DNA of 24,141 nucleotides from Chara braunii (taxonomy: Eukaryota > Streptophyta > Charophyceae > Charales > Characeae): NCBI GenBank assembly GCA_003427395.1, contig BFEA01000690.1:329130-353270 (forward strand), read 5' to 3'. The number at the start of each line of letters is the position of its first letter. Positions within the stretch are counted from its first letter, which is position 1. The notes below the pieces were generated by a model. The model ran no database searches. It had not been told where the DNA came from and worked only from the letters and a program-made list of their open reading frames with translations. A program made the position numbers and the translations under genes. Positions 17,442 to 24,141 of this stretch are shown piece by piece.

Positions 17442-18305
17442 TTAGTCCAAGGCAGGACCTTTACTCTTCCTATCACGCTCATAGGCTCTGACTATGTCGA
17501 GAGTTGTTTCTAGAAGTTCTGTTCTAGTAAACCAGCGGTCGTCCTCCGGTTCCTGATAGGCAAACCGGACCTTATACTGTTTCTGTAGACGACCTCTATC
17601 TCTTGTCCTAAACACATCTTCATCTACAATGCCGTCAATGTCATATCTGCCATCCATATCCGGAGGGATCATGGATCTTCTTGAGGGGAACTGCTGACTT
17701 GTGACACACGGCAACAGCTTTGAAGCATGAAACACAGGGTAGGTGTGGAGGTGTGTTGGAATCTCTATAGTGTAGGACGGCGCATCCTCTCCACCCTTGA
17801 CTTCTAGAACCGACCACGGTCCTCTATATGCAGGCAGTAACTTCTGCGAGATGTTCTCCTCAGGTGCAAACTCTTTAGACTTGACCCAGACCAGGTCGCC
17901 TACCTGAAACTGAGACGGGCGACGGTGCTTATTTGCCTGTTCTATCATTCGGTGCTGGGCCTTCCTGAGGTTTTCAACAACTGTAGCTAACTATCTCTCG
18001 TGTTGTATTGCAAACTTCCTGGTTCCGGGCGGTAGCCTGTGAATCTGATCCCGGGTAAGTCCCTCAAACGGTCTGCGGGGTCTAAAGGACTTGTGTAATT
18101 CATTGGGAGTGCGACAAGTAGACAAATGCACGTTGTTGTTGTATGCGCTCGCTACCTTGGGCAACGTCTCGTCCCAATTGACTTGATCCGGTCTAATATA
18201 CATGCGCAGAACTTGCTGCAGGATCTTGTTCATCTGTTCTGTCTGTCCGTTAGTCTCTGGGTGACGGCCAGATGACATCAACAACTTTGATACATAGACT
18301 CTCAT
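17442..18305 (-). pseudogene. Element C integrase C-terminal half with chromodomain-like tail
   Basis: Two segments in one frame separated by a TAG at 17991-17993. The first (17991-18305) contains the integrase Glu region SGRHPETNGQTEQMNK, then QVNWDETLPKVASAYNNNVH, as in retroviral-type integrases. The second (17442-17948) has NKHRRPSQFQVGDLVWVK (the GPY-type region follows at YRGPWSVLEV), then PPDMDGRYDIDGIVDEDV and YKVRFAYQEPEDDRWFTRTELL, a chromodomain-like end. The frame ends in TAA at 17442, just before the polypurine tract. Upstream, a TGA at 18315 (probably once TGG) cuts it from the core. The encoded enzyme would insert element DNA into chromosomes; this copy cannot be made whole. 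Confidence 0.87.
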
Positions 18306-18314
18306 CAGTTCCTG

Positions 18315-18689
18315 TCAGTTCTGGCTTGTGAAGCAGGTGTCTCTATCACTAACTATAGACAATGGAACTCCGTGATCGCTAATAAAATGATCGAAAAACT
18401 TCTGAATGACTAATTGCGTACGTGCCTCTGCAGGCAAAGGAACAAAAACTGCATATTTACTGAATCTATCGACTATGACCATGACTTGGCTCTTGCCGTG
18501 TCTACTCTTGACACCGACATCCATAAAGTCAATGGAGACTAAATCTCCAGGTTGGTCTGGGATAGGCAAGGGTCTGAGAAGACCTAGAGGGGCGCGCGTT
18601 GTGGTCTTGTTTCTCTGGCAAACTTTACAACTGCGAACATACTCTATACAGTCAGCTTTCATCCCTGGCAAGTGACCAGGTATACGCAC
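18315..18689 (-). pseudogene. Element C integrase zinc-binding end and catalytic core
   Basis: 124 codons: the CKVCQRNK pair of the HHCC zinc module, then PLGLLRPLPIPDQPGD, the first catalytic Asp in VSIDFMD, VIVDRFSKYAVFVP, and the second Asp in SIVSDRD. The frame ends in TGA inside what continues in the same frame as QELMRVY. At its start the frame changes relative to the RNase H segment: a 7-base insertion (TCACTTG on the minus strand, between CCTGG and CCAGG near 18675) separates the two. Confidence 0.87.
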
Positions 18690-19551
18690 GCATCAGATTG
18701 GCTAAAGTCTTCTGCCAACCGAAGTGTCCCTCTGTGTCATGGCATTCTCCTAGGATCAGACTACGGATCTCTTCGCTGTTGGGAATGCACAGACAGTCTA
18801 CTACATTAGTCTTCTCAAACAATAGTCCTTCAGTAGTGCGGTAGTCTGGTTCGGTCTCTGGGGCCTCCTCAACTCTCTTGAGGAGGTCACTATAAATAGG
18901 GTCTTGGGCATACGCCTGTCTAACTTTCTCTTGCAGGTGCTTCCCTATATCCAGGTAGTGCACTATAGCTCCAAAGTAGTCTGATCTCCTACTCAAAGCA
19001 TCCGCAACTACGTTGTACTTGCCCTTCACTGGTTTGAGCTCGAAGTCATATTGGTCTATCTCAGCGGCCCACCTAGTCAACTTACGTGTCGTCTTGGCCT
19101 GGGTCTTTAACCATCTAAGAGTTCCGTGGTCTGAGTATACTTTGAAGTGCCTCCCAAGCAGGTAATGCTTCCAATGCTCTAAGGCCTGCCTGAGAGCGTA
19201 GAGTTCTCTCTGGTACGTCGAGGTGGCTACCTTCTCTGAGGGCATCCTCGCTGACATGAACTCTATGGGTCTATAGCCATTGTCGTCGTCTTGCTGCAAC
19301 ACGGCACCTATACCATACTGACTGGCATCCGTGGTGACGACAAATGGCAAGGACGGATCCGCTACCTTGAGGACAGGGTACTCTATTAACGCGCGCTTTA
19401 GTTTCTTTAGCGCAATCGAACAATCTTTGTCCCATTGCCCGATTGCCGATTTCTTTAGGAACCTGCGCAAGGGAGCAGCGATAGTAGAGAAGTTCCTCAC
19501 GAACATTCTGTAGTAATTAGCTAGGCCTAAGAACGACCACAACTTTGTCAA
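18652..19551 (-). CDS. Element C RNase H and integrase HH region, fragment
   Basis: 299 codons. It begins in the RT connection (TKLWSFLGLANYYRMFVRNFS), then RNase H with TTDASQYGIGAVL, YQRELYALRQAL, VYSDHGTLRWL and DALSRRSDY; the acidic residues expected for catalysis are present. It ends in LGECHDTEGHFGWQKT, the two His of the integrase zinc module, before the 7-base insertion throws it out of frame. The upstream boundary is an in-frame TAA at 19621 (after LYLGHV), so this and the RT segment were once continuous. No ATG; polyprotein fragment. Confidence 0.88.
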   Translation of the reverse strand: MTKLWSFLGLANYYRMFVRNFSTIAAPLRRFLKKSAIGQWDKDCSIALKKLKRALIEYPVLKVADPSLPFVVTTDASQYGIGAVLQQDDDNGYRPIEFMSARMPSEKVATSTYQRELYALRQALEHWKHYLLGRHFKVYSDHGTLRWLKTQAKTTRKLTRWAAEIDQYDFELKPVKGKYNVVADALSRRSDYFGAIVHYLDIGKHLQEKVRQAYAQDPIYSDLLKRVEEAPETEPDYRTTEGLLFEKTNVVDCLCIPNSEEIRSLILGECHDTEGHFGWQKTLANLMRAYTWSLARDES

Positions 19552-19620
19552 CGTGCGGGGCGTCGGCCAGTCTCTAATTGCCGCTATCTTGCTGTCCTCT
19601 GGCTTAATGTCGTCTCCGTC

Positions 19621-20027
19621 TTATACGTGGCCCAAGTACAGGACTTGCGTCTTGGCCCACTCGCACTTCTTTGCGTTGATTTTGAAGTTAGCCTCTCTGA
19701 GCTTCTCCAAGACCTGCCTCAAATAACCCTGATGTTCCTGGAGGGTCCTGCTGAAAACTAAAATATCGTCTAAGTAGATTACTACAAACTTATCTAACCA
19801 CGGCCTAAACAGATCGTTCATACAACGCTGAAATGTAGCTGGCGCGTTGGGCAGTTCAAAGGGCATCACTATAAACTCATAGTGACCATATCTAGTCCGG
19901 AAACACAGTCTTGTACTGGTCATCAGGATGGACCTCTATTTGATGATAACCGGACTTTAAATCTATCTTGGAGAAATATTTGTAACCCTGCACCCGATCT
20001 AAGAGATCGTCTATCCTGGGCAGCGGT
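19621..20027 (-). pseudogene. Element C reverse transcriptase, catalytic part
   Basis: Two frames. At about 19925-20027 the DNA reads IDDLLDRVQGYKYFSKIDL and KSGYHQIEVHPDDQYKTVF, including the first catalytic Asp. A one-base insertion near 19900 shifts to the frame at 19621-19923, with FRTRYGHYEFIVMPFELPNAPATFQ, then YLDDILVFSRT (catalytic YLDD) and KKCEWAKTQVLYLGHV, ending at TAA. Motifs are closer to the Ty3/Gypsy consensus than those in element B. Reverse transcriptase would copy element RNA into DNA. Confidence 0.88.
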
Positions 20028-21167
20028 TCAACATTTTTGATTGTGATCGCATTCAAATTTCAAACCCCTATAGTCTATGCACATACGTAACTCTCCCTCT
20101 TTCTTGGGGACAAACAGACCAGGTGCTCCAAAAGGAGACGAACTGGGCCTGATCCAACCTTTCTCCAGGAGCTCGTCCAATTGCTTGCGCAACTCCTCTA
20201 ACACTCTAGGGGACATTCGGTAGATTGCTCCCTTAGGAGTTCTACTGCCAGGCTCTATTTCTATCCTGTGTTGGATCGGTCGCGGCACTACTCCCGTCGA
20301 CGACTCGGTCAAATCTTTGAACTCCTCCAGCAGCTTGGCAATGGTTGGATTTGTGGAACTATCTCCTTCCTTAGGCTCAATGGCAGGTCTAACATATACT
20401 ACAAAGATCTGATCCTCTAACTGCTCCTTTTTCGCTAATCGCGCGAACGAGGGAGCACTGAGACAACAATGTGCCAAGGCATTGTCTACATTTGACACAT
20501 GAAGCAGGCGGGCAGTCTTAACCTCACCTGACGGGCTAGGGAGCCTACACTCATGTTCTCTCAAGTGGAGTGTGGCACCTGCTGCCTCTCCCCAATCCAT
20601 TCCTAGCACTATGTCAAAAGGAAGATCGTCCTGTACGAGGAGAGTCAGGGAATGGAGAACTTTCTCCACCTTCCCATCTTTCTCTAGGCGAAAGTACACC
20701 TGGACTTCCTTTACGTAGTCCTCAACTCGCAATGTGCGGTTGTCTGCGAGGACACTGACTATGGGGTCTACCAACTTTGGGACTTTTAATCCTAGCCTTA
20801 GCTTTTTCAGCGCTCTACGGCTAATGTAACTACAAGTAGCCCCTGAATCTATAAGGGCCCCTACTCTACTCCTGAACACTTCTACATCAACTAAGATTAG
20901 TTGTCCCTTACTCTCCTTCTTCATTTTGGCCCAGGCAGGCATTCTCTCCTTCAACTCTTCTGCCACTCTTGTGAGGGACATGCCTAGAGAGATGCTAGCA
21001 CAAGCAGTCTCTGGACAACTACCTAGGCACGGGCCTGCAACCTCTGCCATAGGCTCATGTGGTTTGGGAGTTTCCTGTTCGCGCGCGCTCGCTTCCCCAC
21101 ATGGCCTTGAAGTAGGGGCAGTTGCGACCCCTACTGGCGGCTGCCTTTTGACTGCTGGGCAGCCCAT
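20028..21167 (-). CDS. Element C protease and N-terminal RT, fragment
   Basis: 379 codons. After a Pro/Ala-rich linker, residues about 88-220 form a retropepsin: ILVDVEVFRSRVGALIDSGATCSYIS with the intact D107-S-G-A active site, and DDLPFDIVLGMDW near the C-terminal end. From about residue 290 comes the RT lead-in (EIEPGSRTPKGAIYRMSPRVLEEL), then GWIRPSSSPFGAPGLFVPKK and RMCIDYRGL. An 8-base insertion with a TTCAAA microduplication (about 20052-20062) then shifts the frame to a stop. Its frame differs from the upstream zinc knuckle, which may be decay or a normal gag-pol shift. Protease matures Gag-Pol inside particles. Confidence 0.88.
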   Translation of the reverse strand: MGCPAVKRQPPVGVATAPTSRPCGEASAREQETPKPHEPMAEVAGPCLGSCPETACASISLGMSLTRVAEELKERMPAWAKMKKESKGQLILVDVEVFRSRVGALIDSGATCSYISRRALKKLRLGLKVPKLVDPIVSVLADNRTLRVEDYVKEVQVYFRLEKDGKVEKVLHSLTLLVQDDLPFDIVLGMDWGEAAGATLHLREHECRLPSPSGEVKTARLLHVSNVDNALAHCCLSAPSFARLAKKEQLEDQIFVVYVRPAIEPKEGDSSTNPTIAKLLEEFKDLTESSTGVVPRPIQHRIEIEPGSRTPKGAIYRMSPRVLEELRKQLDELLEKGWIRPSSSPFGAPGLFVPKKEGELRMCIDYRGLKFECDHNQKC

Positions 21168-21891
21168 CGGGCCTGTCTGTACTTAGGAAAAAATTTAATT
21201 ACATGGTCCGGGTCACCACAAAACATGCACTGACCCAAGTCCACGCGTTCCTGCCATACACGGCCAAGCCCAAATCCTCCAAGGGCCTGCCCTGCGGCAA
21301 GCCAGGGTGCCATCCTCCTTGAGGTGGCCTTCCACCTCTTCGCTGCGGAGTCCGACAAGAACCCGGATGACTTGGCGGGGGACCTTGACCCCTACCACCC
21401 ACTTGGCGGTTCCCTGGTCCGCCAACCCCCTGTGCGCCCGGTCCTCGGCCTCCCGTGGCGTGGCCCCTTTGGCCCTGACCTCCTCCTCTACCTTGCAGCC
21501 TCCCTCCAGCCGCGACAGCCTCATAGGACCTCCCCTGCCCTACGCTGCCGTCCTCTTCCTCTAACCCCCACTCAATCTCACTATAGGGGACTTCATCAGT
21601 ACCTTCTTCTAAGGTAAGGATCAAGTGATCCTTGGCTCTTACTTGGCCAAAGATGGTACGCCCTTTCCACTTCTTCCCTTTATCCAAGTCCTTATGCCAG
21701 AAAGTGGAAACTGGCATGGACTTTGACTCAAACAGGACCACCTCTCTACTTAGTACATCATAGGTGATGTCGGCTTGGTGGGATTTGTCAAACAAATGCC
21801 CACGCAGGGGCTCGGGCATGGCACGATAAAACAATTGGACCAGTTGGGTCTCAATGACCCCATGGTCCGGGACGGCTACCAAGTCGTCCAT
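21131..21891 (-). pseudogene. Element C gag, C-terminal part with altered zinc knuckle
   Basis: The upper frame (21199-21891) continues gag: MDDLVAVPDHGVIETQLVQL, FYRAMPEPLRGHLFD, then a Gly/Arg/Gln-rich low-complexity tract. A frameshift within about 21213-21358 moves to a frame containing LGQCMFCGDPDHVIKFFPKY, the CCHC nucleocapsid knuckle. Its fourth ligand position is Phe instead of Cys (C-x2-C-x4-H-x4-F). The Gly-rich tract resembles RNA-binding RGG-type regions. It is separated from the N-terminal part by one in-frame TGA (21925). Confidence 0.83.
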
Positions 21892-21924
21892 GACCCCCTT
21901 GAGTGCTTTTGCACTCCTCCACTG

Positions 21925-23124
21925 TCATGAGTGGATAGTTTGTAATTTGTCAGAGGCTCTAACGCCTCTCGATGGATCAGCAAATCTCTCCCTCAAGAGT
22001 TTGAAGAATTGAGGAAGGGGGGTGACCTTAGAATATGCAACCAGGTTGTTTTCACAACCGGCTGCGCGCGCAAGGGATCTGGCAAAGCTAGCCGCTTCGT
22101 CCTTGAGGGCCTGGAAGGCGACGAGGACTTGCTCCTCAATCAAGATGTGTTGTAAGTATATATAACTATTGACGCTTGCCTCCCAGTTATTGAAATTTTC
22201 CTCCTTCTTCCCGCCGTATGCATCTGGGAATTTCAGTTTGACGGGCTCTTTACGAGGCCTAGGCTCACTATCAACAGTGGCTACCGCTTTGGCACAATCA
22301 ATAGCGCCCTCACAGAACTTTCCCACGTTGTCTCTCAACCGTCTAACTTCGCCCCCAACGTGGGTGACCATATCGCGCGCAAAGTCCCGAAATCCTGACC
22401 GCATGGCCTTCAGGGCCACATCGTGACCCCAGTTGGCTTGGCGCTCCTCCATCCAAGCTGCACTGAACACTTCCAGATACCCCAGCACCTTATCCATCTT
22501 GGCAGAAATATCTTCCTGCGCCTGCACTTCCTGTCTACAATCCCTCACTTTTGCCACTTTTAAGGTCAACCTGTTAACTTCCTCCCTCCTCCTCTTCTTT
22601 TCTCTCTTCATCCTCAGTTTCCATTTCAACTTCTTCTCCTCCTCTACTTCTTGCCTTTCCAGGGGGTCCTCGATTGCTCCTAGCTCATTGGCTAACGCAT
22701 CCCTCTCGTCCTGGGGCACATAAAACTCTGCCTCCTCATCTTCCCCCAACGATAAATTAGCAATCCACTCGCTGATCTTTTTCTCCATGGCCGCATCCTC
22801 ATTTGTCGTGCCACTACTCTCTCCTATTATCTCCCTGCGTTTTCTTTCCTCCTCTGCTTCTGCTGCTGCTTCGTCTTCGACAACCTTTCTCTTCTCCTCC
22901 ATTTCCTCCTCCAACTTCTTCATTTTCGGCGCATGCTCCTCTGCGATCGCTTTCAACTTCGCCTGTTTCAGGAGCTTTTTCCTCTCCTTGTTTTCTCTCA
23001 CTAAGGCGGCCATCTTCTCTTGCTGCTCTTGGGTGTAGGGGCTAGTGCTCTTCCCACTACGGGTCTCAACTATGGTGATAAGTGCACAACCGGTTTGACG
23101 GTTCCAAACCTCACCACGTAGACT
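21925..23124 (-). CDS. Element C gag, coiled-coil N-terminal part
   Basis: From the ATG at 23013 this is 362 codons, but the same frame is open up to a TAG at 23125. It reads VWNRQTGCALITIVETRSG, so the true start may lie upstream and be lost. Residues 1-165 are strongly charged (K/E/R-rich heptad-like runs such as KKLEEEMEEKRKVVEDEAAAE), predicting a long coiled coil. Then comes the gag core: PVKLKFPDAYGGKKEENFNNWEASV, LVAFQALKDEAASFARSLARA, FKLLRERFADPSRG and the end DKLQTIHS. The TGA that follows is in frame with QWRSAKALKGV and the next segment, so a single nonsense change splits gag. The arrangement matches Gag proteins I recall from Chara. Role: particle assembly. Confidence 0.87.
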   Translation of the reverse strand, partial: SLRGEVWNRQTGCALITIVETRSGKSTSPYTQEQQEKMAALVRENKERKKLLKQAKLKAIAEEHAPKMKKLEEEMEEKRKVVEDEAAAEAEEERKRREIIGESSGTTNEDAAMEKKISEWIANLSLGEDEEAEFYVPQDERDALANELGAIEDPLERQEVEEEKKLKWKLRMKREKKRRREEVNRLTLKVAKVRDCRQEVQAQEDISAKMDKVLGYLEVFSAAWMEERQANWGHDVALKAMRSGFRDFARDMVTHVGGEVRRLRDNVGKFCEGAIDCAKAVATVDSEPRPRKEPVKLKFPDAYGGKKEENFNNWEASVNSYIYLQHILIEEQVLVAFQALKDEAASFARSLARAAGCENNLVAYSKVTPLPQFFKLLRERFADPSRGVRASDKLQTIHS

Positions 23125-23245
23125 CTAACCCCTGACTGACAAACTAACTGACTCAATCTAAGACTCACAGAATCCGGACAGGGATCCTGTCAACTAGGGT
23201 CTCTAGCCTAGACCTATACTATGGTTGTCACTACTGGACCTGTTG

Positions 23246-23323
23246 CTGATCAAGAGGCATTTAAGGAGGTCCCCCGTAACTCCTCAGGAATTATTTAACG
23301 TCGCAAACAGGACGACGCGATCA
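23246..23323 (-). other. Conserved leader block with stem-loop, copy C
   Basis: Opens CTGATCAAGAGGC. Stem CGTCG/CGACG at 23299-23303 and 23313-23317 with loop CAAACAGGA identical to element A, then GATCA. It is closer to A than B is, although C's proteins are the most distant. Confidence 0.78.
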
Positions 23324-23647
23324 GCAGGTCTCTCAACACTTAGACGGCCTGTTCTGGGCCTACGGTGCCACACCGAGCAGCCCGCCGGTCAGTACCGGTC
23401 CTTGGGAGGGTTGGGCCTCCGGGACAGTCGAGTCGTCAGACACAGTCTTTAGCCCTACTCAACCCATGTGGGTTTGGTCAACAAGGCCCTATCCTTCATC
23501 CACAGAGTTACATCACCTGGACAGAAGAGACTCGATGCAGAAAGGAGAGACAGACAGACTGGACTCAGCAAGTACCACAGGGTGTGTGCACATCCATAGG
23601 GAGAGGGATAGGTTGAAGGTTTGGCGAGATTATACCGGCTCCAGTTT

Positions 23648-23779
23648 GGTCAAACTCGTGGTCAACGACATGGTCAACGCCGGTCAACGCTACGGTCAAA
23701 CCCCGGTCAACGCCGGTCAACACCTCCGGTCAACTCCTGTTCAACCCCGGTTAACCTCCTGGTCAACTTCCCCGGTCGG
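23648..23779. repeat. Array of GGTCAA motifs spaced 10-13 bp
   Basis: Nine exact GGTCAA at 23648, 23660, 23672, 23682, 23694, 23705, 23715, 23728 and 23761. Degenerate units fill the gaps at 23739 (GTTCAA), 23749 (GGTTAA) and 23774 (GGTCGG). Mean spacing is close to 11.5 bp. The minus strand reads TTGACC, the W-box core bound by plant WRKY factors. It may be a degenerate minisatellite or a regulatory array. Confidence 0.9.
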
Positions 23780-23857
23780 CTATGCCTGCCGGCTTCACTT
23801 TCTCTAACCAACCCTCTTCTTCCCTTCACCTTCCTCGCCTCCCTTCACCCTGCTGTC

Positions 23858-23866
<9 letters not shown>

Positions 23867-23891
<25 letters not shown>
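23867..23891. repeat. T25 homopolymer
   Basis: 25 consecutive T, poly(A) on the transcribed strand of element C. Confidence 0.95.
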
Positions 23892-24073
23892 GTTCGTATC
23901 TCCCTTCGTCTCTCTCGGCTATAGCTTCCCTCGCTCTGCTCGATCTCCTCCCCTCTGTCCCTCTTCCCTCCTTCGTTACTCCGTGGTCCGGCTCCACGAC
24001 TATGGCCGCAATCTTCTTCGTCGTGGGACTGCACAACAACTTCACAGGTACGTGACAACCAAACTTGTATCGC

Positions 24074-24076
<3 letters not shown>

Positions 24077-24141
<65 letters not shown>
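24077..24141. repeat. (CT)n microsatellite at the window end
   Basis: Uninterrupted TC/CT dinucleotide run to the last base, the counterpart of 1-69. Confidence 0.97.

Larger units (their letters stand above)
16469..24076 (-). mobile_element. Element C: decayed Ty3/Gypsy retrotransposon with coiled-coil Gag
   Basis: Minus strand, order from high coordinate: leader, gag with coiled coil and zinc knuckle, protease, RT, RNase H, integrase with chromodomain-like tail, polypurine tract, 3' LTR. The internal part spans about 17404-24076. By analogy with A and B (leader about 1.25 kb) the primer site and 5' LTR would lie at or past the window end; none is seen. Gag is of a different lineage from A/B. 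At least four in-frame stops and several frameshifts disable it. It seems inserted just downstream of the primer site of element D, in the opposite orientation. Confidence 0.85.
23125..24076 (-). other. Element C 5' leader (untranslated), partial
   Basis: Contains the conserved stem-loop block (23246-23323), a GGTCAA array (23648-23779), a T25 tract (23867-23891) and a pyrimidine-rich stretch up to about 24000. No primer site or LTR end was found before the terminal (CT)n, so the leader continues past the window or is cut by the repeat. Reading frames here are low-complexity and not supported. Confidence 0.6.

Noticed and set aside
20926-23045. Several plus-strand frames of 60-97 codons opposite the element C gag/protease
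   Set aside because: Shadows of the K/E-rich and Gly-rich coding on the other strand; Ser/Phe/Leu-rich low complexity.
23621-24055. 144-codon plus-strand frame through the GGTCAA array and the T25 tract
   Set aside because: Repetitive composition derived from the array and homopolymer; opposite in sense to element C.
1-24141. Envelope-like gene or extra accessory gene in elements A-D
   Set aside because: The B integrase stop lies about 25 bases before the polypurine tract, as does that of C, leaving no room for an additional gene; A is truncated and D has no coding part in view.

Overview
This is a eukaryotic, repeat-dense stretch of nuclear DNA. It is made almost entirely of decayed LTR retrotransposons of the Ty3/Gypsy type, with no rRNA, tRNA, CRISPR or intact host gene that I can support. 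The encoded Gag and Pol proteins resemble those I recall from the charophyte alga Chara braunii. Examples are a K/E-rich coiled-coil Gag ending in a LQTIHS segment, and integrase tails of the types PPTMDG and PPDMDG. The source is therefore probably Chara or a close relative; this is recognition from memory, not a search.

Layout. Both ends of the window are long (CT)n runs, which may be assembly limits. Positions 85-510 are unassigned and hold two T18 tracts and a 24-bp tandem repeat containing CACGTG. Element A (about 510-5393, minus strand) has a 5' LTR, a tRNA primer site, a 1.2-kb leader, a heavily broken gag and part of the protease; it is cut off before reverse transcriptase. A 234-bp spacer follows.

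Element B (5628-14068, minus strand) is the only structurally complete element. It has 3' LTR 5628-6620, polypurine tract, RNase H-integrase, RT, protease, gag, leader, primer site and 5' LTR 13200-14068, with a matching GTTT on either side. Its integrase half is one open 683-residue frame; gag, protease and RT carry frameshifts and stops.

Positions 14069-15167 are non-coding, with a cluster of palindromes and a faint primer-site relic. Element D (plus strand) is represented by one LTR (15168-16453, ends TGTTGC...GCAACA) and a perfect primer site at 16457-16468. Element C (minus strand) runs from its 3' LTR (ending at 17403) through polypurine tract, integrase, RNase H, RT, protease and a coiled-coil Gag to a leader reaching at least 24076. 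Its 5' LTR is not visible and probably lies beyond the window. C appears to interrupt D just after D's primer site.

How the parts relate. A and B are two diverged members of one lineage, sharing Q-rich Gag, leader layout and LTR sequence. C belongs to a different Gag lineage. Nevertheless A, B and C all carry a conserved block of about 76 bp with a CGTCG/CGACG hairpin in the transcribed leader, which is the most interesting unexplained signal here. A second is an array of GGTCAA (W-box complement) motifs with 10-13 bp spacing in the C leader. None of the elements looks able to move on its own.
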